A stretch of DNA of 64,000 bases from assembly GCA_964429005.1 (NCBI GenBank), contig CAYSAJ010000001.1:1-64000 (forward strand), read 5' to 3'. This document shows positions 43,793-51,070 of this stretch, one piece after another. Numbering within the stretch: the first letter of the stretch is position 1; the number at the start of each line of letters is the position of its first letter. Position numbers and translations under genes: made by a program. The notes below the pieces were generated by a model that did no database searches, was not told the origin of the DNA, and saw nothing but the letters and a program-made list of their open reading frames with translations. The DNA is from JACRBE01 sp964429005 (lineage in GTDB: Bacteria > Chlamydiota > Chlamydiia > Chlamydiales > JACRBE01).

Positions 43793-45100
43793 ATGTTTCC
43801 AGGCTTACCTTCAATCCCTTCCATGGGCGCACGCCCCTCTCCGTCTACGACACTCTCATTAGGCTCCCTTGTCATCAATGGCGTAAGCTACAAAGTTACA
43901 ATTACTTCCAAAGACGGGATTCCCTCGAGTCTACAAGACGCTAAAGTTCAAGAGCTTGTAAAAAAAACGATTGAAAGCATCGCTAAAGTCGCTCTCCAAA
44001 GCAACCCCAACACGCAAAGAATTGACTTAACTGAATCAGGAACAGTTGTTTACAGAAACGGAAGCTCTGAACCAGCAACACCTTACGCCGCCTCAAGAGT
44101 CCAAAAACGAGAAATGCGAAAAATCACCCACCTTGCAGAGCAATGCGGTATTACTTTACGAAGATCTAGAACTATTCATTATCTCGCGTCACAGATTCTA
44201 TTCAAAGCTCTTCATGGAGACTTATCCGTAGCAGCTACTCCAACCTCCTCAAGAGCCTCTGCGCCACGCAGAAGAACAGCCACACACTCCCCATCTCCAG
44301 CGCCAGCACCAAGACACCGCAGAGCAGCTAGAGCTTCGAGCGGATCAGATTCAGAGACAGGAACACCGGCAGCTAGCGCAAGAGGTCACTCTTTTGTTCC
44401 AACCAGAGCAGCGACAAGCTCTGTAGCTAGATCAGGAAGCGATGATGGCACAGATTCATCAGATACAGAATCTTCTGCAGGAGGAGCAAGCCCATCTATG
44501 AGATCTCCAGCGCCTGTTCGAGGCTTACCAGCCACAGCTATGCCAGCAGCCCCTTTTGGAGGTCATGCAATTTCTGGTGGTGGATCTGGGGCACATACCC
44601 CACTAAGAGCCGCATCCCCGCCTCCCCCTAGAAGGGCTGTGAGTGGATTTCCACCTGCATTGCCAACTAGAGGTAGATCTTCTTTTTCAGGTGATGGTTC
44701 AGACAGTGACAGCAGCGCATCGCCCACTGCAACAAGACCTGCCGCTCATGCAGCGCCCCTAAGACCCCCAGGAAGACCCCAAGATGAAGCAAGAGCTCTT
44801 TGCTCTGATGCTTTTAGAGGAAGAGAAGGAGGCACTACTCTCCCAAGAGCAGCAGCCCCTCCGCTAAGAGGTGTGCCAGCTCCTGCCCCTGTTGAGAGCG
44901 ATTCTGAGGGAGAACCGCCCGCAGTAGCAAGCAGTCGAATGCCGCCAGCCAGCCAGCCTAAAGCAGCTACTGCTGCACCATCTATAAGAGCTGGTAGCGG
45001 CAGACATGGTAGACCACCGACTAATCCTAGAATCGTGGCCGGAGCTGAAGCTGTGGCGGCGGCTTTTGCCGCTTTAGCTAGCGGAACTGGCAGCACTTAA
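43793..45100 (+). CDS. Low-complexity Ala/Ser/Pro/Arg-rich protein, candidate secreted effector
   Basis: A 435-residue protein of two parts. Residues 1-145 look folded (VINGVSYKVTITSKDGIPSS, QKREMRKITHLAEQ). Residues 146-435 are disordered, rich in Ala, Ser, Pro, Gly and Arg. Acidic Ser/Asp clusters occur near 182-190, 213-228, 299-308 and 368-374, alternating with Arg patches and a PPPPRR run at 277-281. The coding bases are much more GC-rich than the AT-rich spacer before it. No secretion signal or membrane span is visible. Eukaryote-like low-complexity composition suggests a host-directed protein, which is unproven. Confidence 0.65.
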   Translation: MFPGLPSIPSMGARPSPSTTLSLGSLVINGVSYKVTITSKDGIPSSLQDAKVQELVKKTIESIAKVALQSNPNTQRIDLTESGTVVYRNGSSEPATPYAASRVQKREMRKITHLAEQCGITLRRSRTIHYLASQILFKALHGDLSVAATPTSSRASAPRRRTATHSPSPAPAPRHRRAARASSGSDSETGTPAASARGHSFVPTRAATSSVARSGSDDGTDSSDTESSAGGASPSMRSPAPVRGLPATAMPAAPFGGHAISGGGSGAHTPLRAASPPPPRRAVSGFPPALPTRGRSSFSGDGSDSDSSASPTATRPAAHAAPLRPPGRPQDEARALCSDAFRGREGGTTLPRAAAPPLRGVPAPAPVESDSEGEPPAVASSRMPPASQPKAATAAPSIRAGSGRHGRPPTNPRIVAGAEAVAAAFAALASGTGST

Positions 45101-45108
45101 ATCATAGC

Positions 45109-45660
45109 TTAATAAGATTGTGAGCTACCACAGCCACAAGAGCTCTTGGCATTAGGGTTAGAAATCTTAAATCCTGACCCATTAAGACCTTCAATAAAAT
45201 CAATTTCAGACCCCATAAGCTTTTCTACCATAGAAGAATGAACATGGATTTCTACACCATGGGAAGTGAATACGAGATCTTCTTCTGAAGGAGCGTCTGA
45301 AAATCCTAGAACATATTCAAAACCACTGCAACCGCCGGGGCGAAGAGCAAAACGGAGCGAGTGACCTTCTTTGCCACTAGAAGTGCAAATTTGCTGAAAT
45401 TTACCAGCTGCTTCTTTAGTCATTGCAATCGTCTGAAGATCAAGCGGTTGTGAAAGAATGTTGTTCATCTTGTTGATGAGATTCTCAAGATCCTGCTCTT
45501 CATATCCATGACCTAGAACCCCCGATTCTAAGGTTTCATAAGAAGAAGCGCTGCATCCAACACACTCAAGACCAAGATCTTGCATTAACTGGGCTAGTTT
45601 TTGGCTTTTTTGAGGAAAAGTTTCAAAAATTTCCTCGATAGTCATATTACGATCGATCAT
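45109..45660 (-). CDS. Redox-disulfide (DUF1858) plus IscA/HesB Fe-S assembly fusion protein
   Basis: The N-terminal ~65 residues (MTIEEIFETFPQ...LGLECVGCSASSYETLESG) match the DUF1858 hybrid-cluster-associated redox domain with a CxxC-type pair. The C-terminal part is an A-type Fe-S carrier: CSGFEYVLGF supplies the first Cys and SCGCGSS the last two. It presumably delivers Fe-S clusters to client proteins. ATG 45660 (MIDRNMT) is chosen because AAGGA lies at the right distance. The longer upstream frame to 45909 runs over the ferredoxin gene in another frame. The ferredoxin gene ends 10 bases upstream, giving a Fe-S pair. Confidence 0.85.
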   Translation of the reverse strand: MIDRNMTIEEIFETFPQKSQKLAQLMQDLGLECVGCSASSYETLESGVLGHGYEEQDLENLINKMNNILSQPLDLQTIAMTKEAAGKFQQICTSSGKEGHSLRFALRPGGCSGFEYVLGFSDAPSEEDLVFTSHGVEIHVHSSMVEKLMGSEIDFIEGLNGSGFKISNPNAKSSCGCGSSQSY

Positions 45661-45670
45661 TTCATTTCCT

Positions 45671-45928
45671 TTAATAACGGATTTTAACGGTTCCTTTGAG
45701 GATTTTGCATTGGCAAGCAAGTCTTTCACAGCCCATGTCCCCCAAAAAGTCTTCTTCTTCAGAGGCGTAGGGGGATAAGTTCTCCATTCCTTCTTCGACT
45801 TCAACGATGCAAGTCCCACAGACTCCTTCTTCACAGCCAAAGGGTATGCCTTTTTCCATGCAACATTCCTTAATAGACTCTCCATCAGCGATTTGCGATT
45901 CTTCATCATTGATAATTAATTTTGCCAT
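45671..45928 (-). CDS. 2Fe-2S ferredoxin
   Basis: An 85-residue plant-type ferredoxin that carries electrons. The cluster ligands are the Cys residues in FGCEEGVCGTC and the Cys in LACQC near residue 75. A hydrophobic opening strand (MAKLIINDEE) and acidic surface are typical. It is directly upstream of the Fe-S carrier gene and likely co-transcribed. The ribosome-binding site is GGAGG, close to the start. Confidence 0.9.
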   Translation of the reverse strand: MAKLIINDEESQIADGESIKECCMEKGIPFGCEEGVCGTCIVEVEEGMENLSPYASEEEDFLGDMGCERLACQCKILKGTVKIRY

Positions 45929-45990
45929 TGCCAGACCTCCTAAAAACGAAAAAGAATAACGGATTTATCTAGAAAATGCAAGAAGGGGAA

Positions 45991-46020
45991 AAAACAAAGG
46001 CAGCTAAAAAGCTGCCTTTT
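45991..46020 (-). terminator. Rho-independent terminator after the 46049-46252 gene
   Basis: A 9-bp stem (AAAGGCAGC / GCTGCCTTT) with a 6-base loop, followed on the minus strand by GTTTTTT. Confidence 0.7.
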
Positions 46021-46048
46021 GACTTCCAGATTATTGCTAACCTGAAGT

Positions 46049-46252
46049 TTATGAAGGATGCCCTAAGAAGGGATAGCTCTCTTGATCGGCTAAAATCTCC
46101 TCAACAGAGGCTTTGAGCGATTCAATACCCTCTGGAAACCCACAAGCTATAAGTCTTTCATTTAAGAAAGTTAGCTCAGTTTCTAAATGGTCCACTTGGC
46201 TCTCCAAAGAGGCGATTTTCGTCTTAAGAGCTTCTAAATCTAGGTTTTGCAT
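46049..46252 (-). CDS. Small coiled-coil protein, 67 aa
   Basis: Residues 1-35 (LDLEALKTKIASLESQVDHL) show regular heptads and predict a parallel coiled coil. The rest is short and acidic. An AGGAG site lies before the ATG, and a hairpin terminator follows the stop. No homolog is recognised. It could be a chaperone-like or oligomerisation partner of a neighbouring product, but there is no direct evidence. Confidence 0.6.
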   Translation of the reverse strand: MQNLDLEALKTKIASLESQVDHLETELTFLNERLIACGFPEGIESLKASVEEILADQESYPFLGHPS

Positions 46253-46459
46253 ACTTTTTCTCCTATTATTTATTATTACGAGGTATTAATCTGAGCTCAT
46301 TTTACCGATTAACCTCATTTAATTAAACTAATTTGTAATAAATTTAATTTGATAATAATAAAATCAATTATTTTTTAAATTATACTTCACTCTTAATTAT
46401 AAATTTAATTATAATTGATATGATTTTAAAAAAATTCAACATATTAGGAGTATAATATT

Positions 46460-48460
46460 ATGGCAACATCAGCATTAGGGACACTCGGAGCAACAGCAAC
46501 CGCTTCAAGCCCAAGACCAGTGGTAGCAGATGGAGCATTAGATGCTTTCACCGCAGCACCAGCAGCTTCTTTAGGAAGCCCATCTGGATCGCCAAGAGGC
46601 ACTTCATTAGCAGGACCTGCTACAACAGATAGCGCTACAGCTTTAACAGAAGCAATGGATAGTCTTTCGGCTCCAGTTGCAGCAGCAGCAAGAACAAAAC
46701 AAGTAGCCACTGATCTCGCAGCTTCAACAATAGCCCCAGACGCTTACCAATTTCTAACAAACTTTATTAATGGGGACTTGGATGAAGAAGTTTATACAAG
46801 AGTTGGCGCGAATAAAAAAGACTTTGCAAATGCACCTTTAGATATTAGACGTGAAATATTGATTTATTTTCTTATGGACCTTTCTCAAAACGCTCTTTTA
46901 CGACTCGAACTTCAAGGCAAAGCTAAGTGTTTTAGCTCTTCTTGGGTTAGAGGTGATGCAGGCTCTTCTAGCGCCCAAAGAATCGTTCTTTCTGCTATTG
47001 AAAGCGTTCAAGATCGAGGCTATAGTTCAACTAGAACACCCCTCGGAGCAATCGTGGGCATGGTTGATGCAAGAACTTCTGACATGAACTTTATGCTTAC
47101 AGCTCCTTTTAGACCTATGTCTAGATTAGGAGATCGTTTTGCCCAAGATTTAAGAGCAAGCTTTAGCGGTATCGTAGGCATTTCACAACCTCAAGCAGCC
47201 CCTGCAGCTTCAAGCAGCTCTCTAGCAGCTATGGCAGCAGCTGCAGCAGCTTCAACCTCTGCCGAACAGAAAACCACGGCACAGATAGTTGCACAGAAAT
47301 TTGCGCAAGGCGCTAAAGCTCTCGGAAGCTTTGTTGCTGGTGTAGGCACTCCTTATACAACACTTCCAGCAGCTGTATCAGCCCAAGCTAGAGTAACAGC
47401 AACAATTGCAGAAAGAGCAGGAAGAATTGCTTCAACAGCGATTTTAACCATTCCTTTCTTAGACCAAATCCCAGTTGTTAACTTATTCTGGCAAGGTGGC
47501 GTTGCCCCTCTTGCAAGAATCGTTACAACGATTGCAGTAGGAGCCGTTATCGGAGCTCTCTTTGCTGGTATGGATATTGCTAACCTCGTTCTAGGCCCTC
47601 TTGCTCGCCTTGCAGTAGCTGTAACAGCGATTGCCTTCGTTATCATCGGCTTTCTCATCATCGCCGGATTAATGGGAGCAGCAGCAGGTGTTGTTGTCAC
47701 CGGAGCTGTAGCAGCACCATTCGTTGCTCTTGCAACGATCGCGGTTGCTGGCGTAGTAGACCTTATCAAGCTTCCATTTGCAAGAGTCGCAAAAGCTATT
47801 GCAAACGCAATTGTGAACTACGCTGATGTAACAAAAGAGCTTAAAGAAGAAAATGCTCTGTTACAGAAAGTAATTCAAGAAAATACAGATATGGTTCGAG
47901 TTGTTGGTAAAGACACAAGAACTCGCGGCCAACGTGTTGAAGCAGCTTTTAGAAAAGCTTTCAACTGGACTACAGCTGTAATTAATTTCCTCCACACTTT
48001 AGAGCCTCTGTTTGGAAGTTTGAACAGAAACGTATTAGAGCTTAGAGACATTCCTGAAACTCCAAAGCCAAGATATGAAGAAAGACAAGACAGCTCTGGA
48101 TCTTCATCATCTGAAGCTGGAGATGCTGTAGGTTTTCCTGCCCCAGCTGCTGATTTAAGCTTTACAAGAGCGAATCCTCTTACAGCAAGAAGAGACCACA
48201 CTAGCGTAGGCGCTTTATTAGGCAGTTCAACAAGACAGGCCGCACAAGGCATTGAAGCCGCAGCAGCCGCTGCTGCTTCCGCTTCAATGCCAACAGCTAT
48301 TGCAGCAGGAGGAGTTCTAGTTCCACCGCTGATGCTGATGGCTAGCACTCTTGGTGAAGGATCAAGATCTGCAGCAGAAATGCCTCTTGCACGCGGCGCA
48401 GCGGGCTCAACAGATGCTGTAGTAGGTGGCGGTGATGGCGGTGACAATCCATTCGCATAG
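46460..48460 (+). CDS. Ala-rich Inc-like membrane protein, candidate secreted effector
   Basis: A 666-residue protein, not recognised. The N terminus (1-80) is Ala/Ser/Thr/Pro-rich. Residues 93-250 form a soluble domain (FLTNFINGDLDEEVYTR, REILIYFLMDLSQNALL). Long hydrophobic segments follow at about 320-445 (IVTTIAVGAVIGALFAGMDI, VAVTAIAFVIIGFLIIAGLM). Residues 465-480 (LKEENALLQKVIQEN) predict a short coiled coil. The C terminus is low-complexity and ends GGDGGDNPFA. Type III-secreted inclusion proteins have a similar bilobed hydrophobic layout. GGAG precedes the ATG, and a strong terminator follows. Confidence 0.65.
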   Translation: MATSALGTLGATATASSPRPVVADGALDAFTAAPAASLGSPSGSPRGTSLAGPATTDSATALTEAMDSLSAPVAAAARTKQVATDLAASTIAPDAYQFLTNFINGDLDEEVYTRVGANKKDFANAPLDIRREILIYFLMDLSQNALLRLELQGKAKCFSSSWVRGDAGSSSAQRIVLSAIESVQDRGYSSTRTPLGAIVGMVDARTSDMNFMLTAPFRPMSRLGDRFAQDLRASFSGIVGISQPQAAPAASSSSLAAMAAAAAASTSAEQKTTAQIVAQKFAQGAKALGSFVAGVGTPYTTLPAAVSAQARVTATIAERAGRIASTAILTIPFLDQIPVVNLFWQGGVAPLARIVTTIAVGAVIGALFAGMDIANLVLGPLARLAVAVTAIAFVIIGFLIIAGLMGAAAGVVVTGAVAAPFVALATIAVAGVVDLIKLPFARVAKAIANAIVNYADVTKELKEENALLQKVIQENTDMVRVVGKDTRTRGQRVEAAFRKAFNWTTAVINFLHTLEPLFGSLNRNVLELRDIPETPKPRYEERQDSSGSSSSEAGDAVGFPAPAADLSFTRANPLTARRDHTSVGALLGSSTRQAAQGIEAAAAAAASASMPTAIAAGGVLVPPLMLMASTLGEGSRSAAEMPLARGAAGSTDAVVGGGDGGDNPFA

Positions 48461-48500
48461 ATTGGAGTCAACACCATCTGGTTAAAAGATGAAACATGGA

Positions 48501-48532
48501 CCCTTCTGAGAGAAATCTCAGAAGGGTTTTTT
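48501..48532 (+). terminator. Strong rho-independent terminator
   Basis: A perfect 11-bp GC-rich stem (CCCTTCTGAGA / TCTCAGAAGGG) with a GAAA loop, followed by TTTTTT, 41 bases after the stop codon of the 46460 gene. Confidence 0.9.
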
Positions 48533-48534
48533 GT

Positions 48535-49926
48535 TTATAGGTGGATGGGCTTTTTGAGATTGGCTAAAGCAGCTTCTTTGAGCGCTTCTGTAAAAGCAGG
48601 ATGGGCGTGAGATGTATAGGCGATGTCTGACACGGTTAGTTTTTTGTGAAGGGCTAAAGCCCCTTCTTGGATGAGCTCTCCTGCATGGGCGCCGATGATG
48701 TGAATCCCAAGAAGATGAGAAGTCACTGCATGGGAGAGAATTTTAACAAATCCTTCATCTTGGAGGGCAGCTTTTGCCCTAGAGTTGGCCTTAAACGGAA
48801 ACTGTCCTTTTTTGTAAGGGATTTTATTTTGGATCAGCTCCTCTTCCGAAAAACCTACCGAGGCCACTTCGGGATCGGTATAGATAACCGAGGGAATCGC
48901 TGCATAGTTGATGGGATTTGGATGATTTGTGATGAGATCGATGACGGCGATCGCTTCTTCGGAGGCTTTGTGAGCGAGCATCATTCCCCCAATCACATCC
49001 CCTATTGCAAAGATGTGAGGATGGAGAGTTTGGAAGCTGCCATTTACAGGAATAAATCCACGGTCGAGGGGGAGGTTGATTTTATCAAGACCTAGATGCT
49101 GGGCGTAGGGTTTACGGCCGATAGCTACAAGCACTTTTTCTGCACTGAAAGAGGATTCTTTTCCCATAGAATCAGCAAAGAGTGTGACTCCGTTTTGGTC
49201 GATTTGAGCTTTGGTGACTTTGGTCGAGAGGTGAAATTTCATCCCCTGTTTTTCAAGGATCTTCTGAAACTCGCGAGAAATATCTTTGTCCATGGTCGGA
49301 GTAACCCTGTCTAGAAATTCAAGGCAGGTTACTTGTGTACCTAGCCTTTGATAAATCGAACCTATTTCTACACCAATGACGCCTGCACCAATAAGGAGCA
49401 AAGAACTAGGGGGCTTAGAAAGTGAGAGAGCGCCCGTTGAAGAAAGAACTGTTTTCTCATCAAAGGAGATAAAGGGAAGAGGAGCTGGCTCTGAGCCGGT
49501 GGCGATAATGATGTACTTTGCTTTAACCTGCTCTTCTAAAGAATCGCTTTTTACAAGAAGTGTATGAGGATCGATAAAAGAAGCGAGGCCGTGTTTAAGG
49601 GCAACGCCGTTTTTCTTGAAGAGGCCTTGAACACCTATGCGAAAAGAGTCAATGACACCCTCTTTTCTTTTCATGAGGGTAGCAAAATTCATCGACAGGG
49701 CGCTGCATTCAATTCCATGCAAGCCGCCTTTTGTTTTGATCTCGTGATAGACCTCTGTCGAGCGAAGAAGAGCTTTAGAGGGAATGCAGCCTACGTTGAG
49801 ACAGGTTCCGCCGAGATAAGGATCTTTTTCAATACATAGCGTTTTTAGTCCCTCCTGCGCTCCTTTGATCGCTGCGACATACCCTCCAGGACCTGAGCCG
49901 ATCACTATTAAATCGTATTCTTCCAT
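48535..49926 (-). CDS. lpdA: Dihydrolipoamide dehydrogenase
   Basis: E3 of 2-oxo-acid dehydrogenase complexes, which reoxidises lipoamide with NAD+. The 463-residue protein has FAD-binding GSGPGGYVAAI at 10-20, the redox pair Cys42-Cys47 (GGTCLNVGCIPSK), an NAD Rossmann segment LIGAGVIGVEIG and the catalytic His-Glu (HAHPAFTEAL). It ends the sucA-sucB-lpd operon, 7 bases after sucB, so it serves the 2-oxoglutarate dehydrogenase complex here. Confidence 0.97.
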   Translation of the reverse strand: MEEYDLIVIGSGPGGYVAAIKGAQEGLKTLCIEKDPYLGGTCLNVGCIPSKALLRSTEVYHEIKTKGGLHGIECSALSMNFATLMKRKEGVIDSFRIGVQGLFKKNGVALKHGLASFIDPHTLLVKSDSLEEQVKAKYIIIATGSEPAPLPFISFDEKTVLSSTGALSLSKPPSSLLLIGAGVIGVEIGSIYQRLGTQVTCLEFLDRVTPTMDKDISREFQKILEKQGMKFHLSTKVTKAQIDQNGVTLFADSMGKESSFSAEKVLVAIGRKPYAQHLGLDKINLPLDRGFIPVNGSFQTLHPHIFAIGDVIGGMMLAHKASEEAIAVIDLITNHPNPINYAAIPSVIYTDPEVASVGFSEEELIQNKIPYKKGQFPFKANSRAKAALQDEGFVKILSHAVTSHLLGIHIIGAHAGELIQEGALALHKKLTVSDIAYTSHAHPAFTEALKEAALANLKKPIHL

Positions 49927-49933
49927 AATTCTC

Positions 49934-51070
49934 CTAGAAGTTCAGTAGCAGTTTAGCAGGATCTTCAAGATGCTCTTTGACGTGGACTAAAAAACCTACC
50001 GCTTCTTTGCCATCGATGATGCGATGATCGTAGCTAAGCGCTAGATACATCATAGGACGCGCCTTGATCTCACTATCTACAACAACAGCTCTATCTTTAA
50101 TCGCATGCATCCCTAATATGGCACTTTGAGGAGGATTTAAAATCGGTGTTGAAAGAAGAGATCCAAATACGCCGCCGTTTGTGATCGTAAAGGAGCCTCC
50201 TTTGAGATCAGACAAAGCTAGTTTGCCTTCTCGAGCTTTTTTTGAATAATCAGCGATGGCAGATTCTATTTCTGCGAAGGTCATTTTTTCACAGGCGCGA
50301 AGGATGGGAACCATAAGACCTTTTTCTGTTGAAACAGCAACTCCGATATCGCATGTGGAAAAAGAGACGATGTCATCCCCATCAATCAGAGCGTTTACCT
50401 CAGGAAATTGTTGAAGAGCAAAAGTGCAAGCTTTGACAAAAAAAGACATAAACCCAAGCTTCACTCCATGCTTTTTGAGAAAAGCCTCTTTTTCCTGATC
50501 TCTAATCTGCATAATAGAGCTCATATCTACTTCATTGAAAGTAGTGAGCATCGCTGTTTCATTTTTCACTCCAACTAGCTTTGAAGCGATGGTCTTTCGA
50601 AGAGAGCTCATTTTTTTGCGAGATGCGTTTTCTAAGAGTTGAGGCGAGGTTGGTTTTTTTACCTGTTCGATCTTCGCTTTTTCTGGCGCAGTAAGGCTTG
50701 TCATAAATTCATCAGGCGTCATTCTAACTTTTAGATAAGAAGAAGGAGCCTCTACTTTTTGAATAACTTCATTTTGCGCAGGGCTTTTTATTTTTTCTGG
50801 TAGAGGCGCTGAAGGAGTTTCAGCACGATCCTTCCCTTCTGTATCAATAAAGCCAAGGACTTGCCCTATTTTGACACTCTCACCTACTTTTACTGCAAAA
50901 GACACAACTCCACTTTCGGGAGCTAAAACAGCCGCGTTCACTTTTTCACTTTCTAGCTCTAAGATCTCTTCATCTTTCTTTACAAAGCTTCCTGAAGGTT
51001 TTAAGATCTGCGAAATTTGCGCCTCGGAGATGCTTTCTCCAAATGAGGGAACAACGATATCTTTTTTCAT
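49934..51070 (-). CDS. sucB: Dihydrolipoyl succinyltransferase (E2)
   Basis: Transfers the succinyl group to CoA in the 2-oxoglutarate dehydrogenase complex. Residues 1-75 form one lipoyl domain (ILELESEKVNAAVLAPESG, lipoylated Lys). A short linker and peripheral-subunit-binding stretch follow, then the catalytic domain ending SYDHRIIDGKEA with the active His. The 378-residue length is typical of chlamydial SucB. It overlaps sucA by 4 bases. Confidence 0.96.
   Translation of the reverse strand: MKKDIVVPSFGESISEAQISQILKPSGSFVKKDEEILELESEKVNAAVLAPESGVVSFAVKVGESVKIGQVLGFIDTEGKDRAETPSAPLPEKIKSPAQNEVIQKVEAPSSYLKVRMTPDEFMTSLTAPEKAKIEQVKKPTSPQLLENASRKKMSSLRKTIASKLVGVKNETAMLTTFNEVDMSSIMQIRDQEKEAFLKKHGVKLGFMSFFVKACTFALQQFPEVNALIDGDDIVSFSTCDIGVAVSTEKGLMVPILRACEKMTFAEIESAIADYSKKAREGKLALSDLKGGSFTITNGGVFGSLLSTPILNPPQSAILGMHAIKDRAVVVDSEIKARPMMYLALSYDHRIIDGKEAVGFLVHVKEHLEDPAKLLLNF

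Noticed and set aside
44746..45096. 116-codon minus-strand ORF in the Ala/Pro-rich gene
   Set aside because: It is antisense low-complexity sequence created by GC-rich codons of the real gene.
45661..45909. N-terminal extension of the Fe-S carrier frame
   Set aside because: This part overlaps the ferredoxin gene in another frame. The carrier's real start (45660) has a proper ribosome site and begins at the DUF1858 domain.
47353..48477. 138- and 200-codon minus-strand ORFs over the Ala-rich protein
   Set aside because: GC-rich Ala codons remove stop codons on the reverse strand, giving long shadow frames. Their translations are similar low complexity without start signals.
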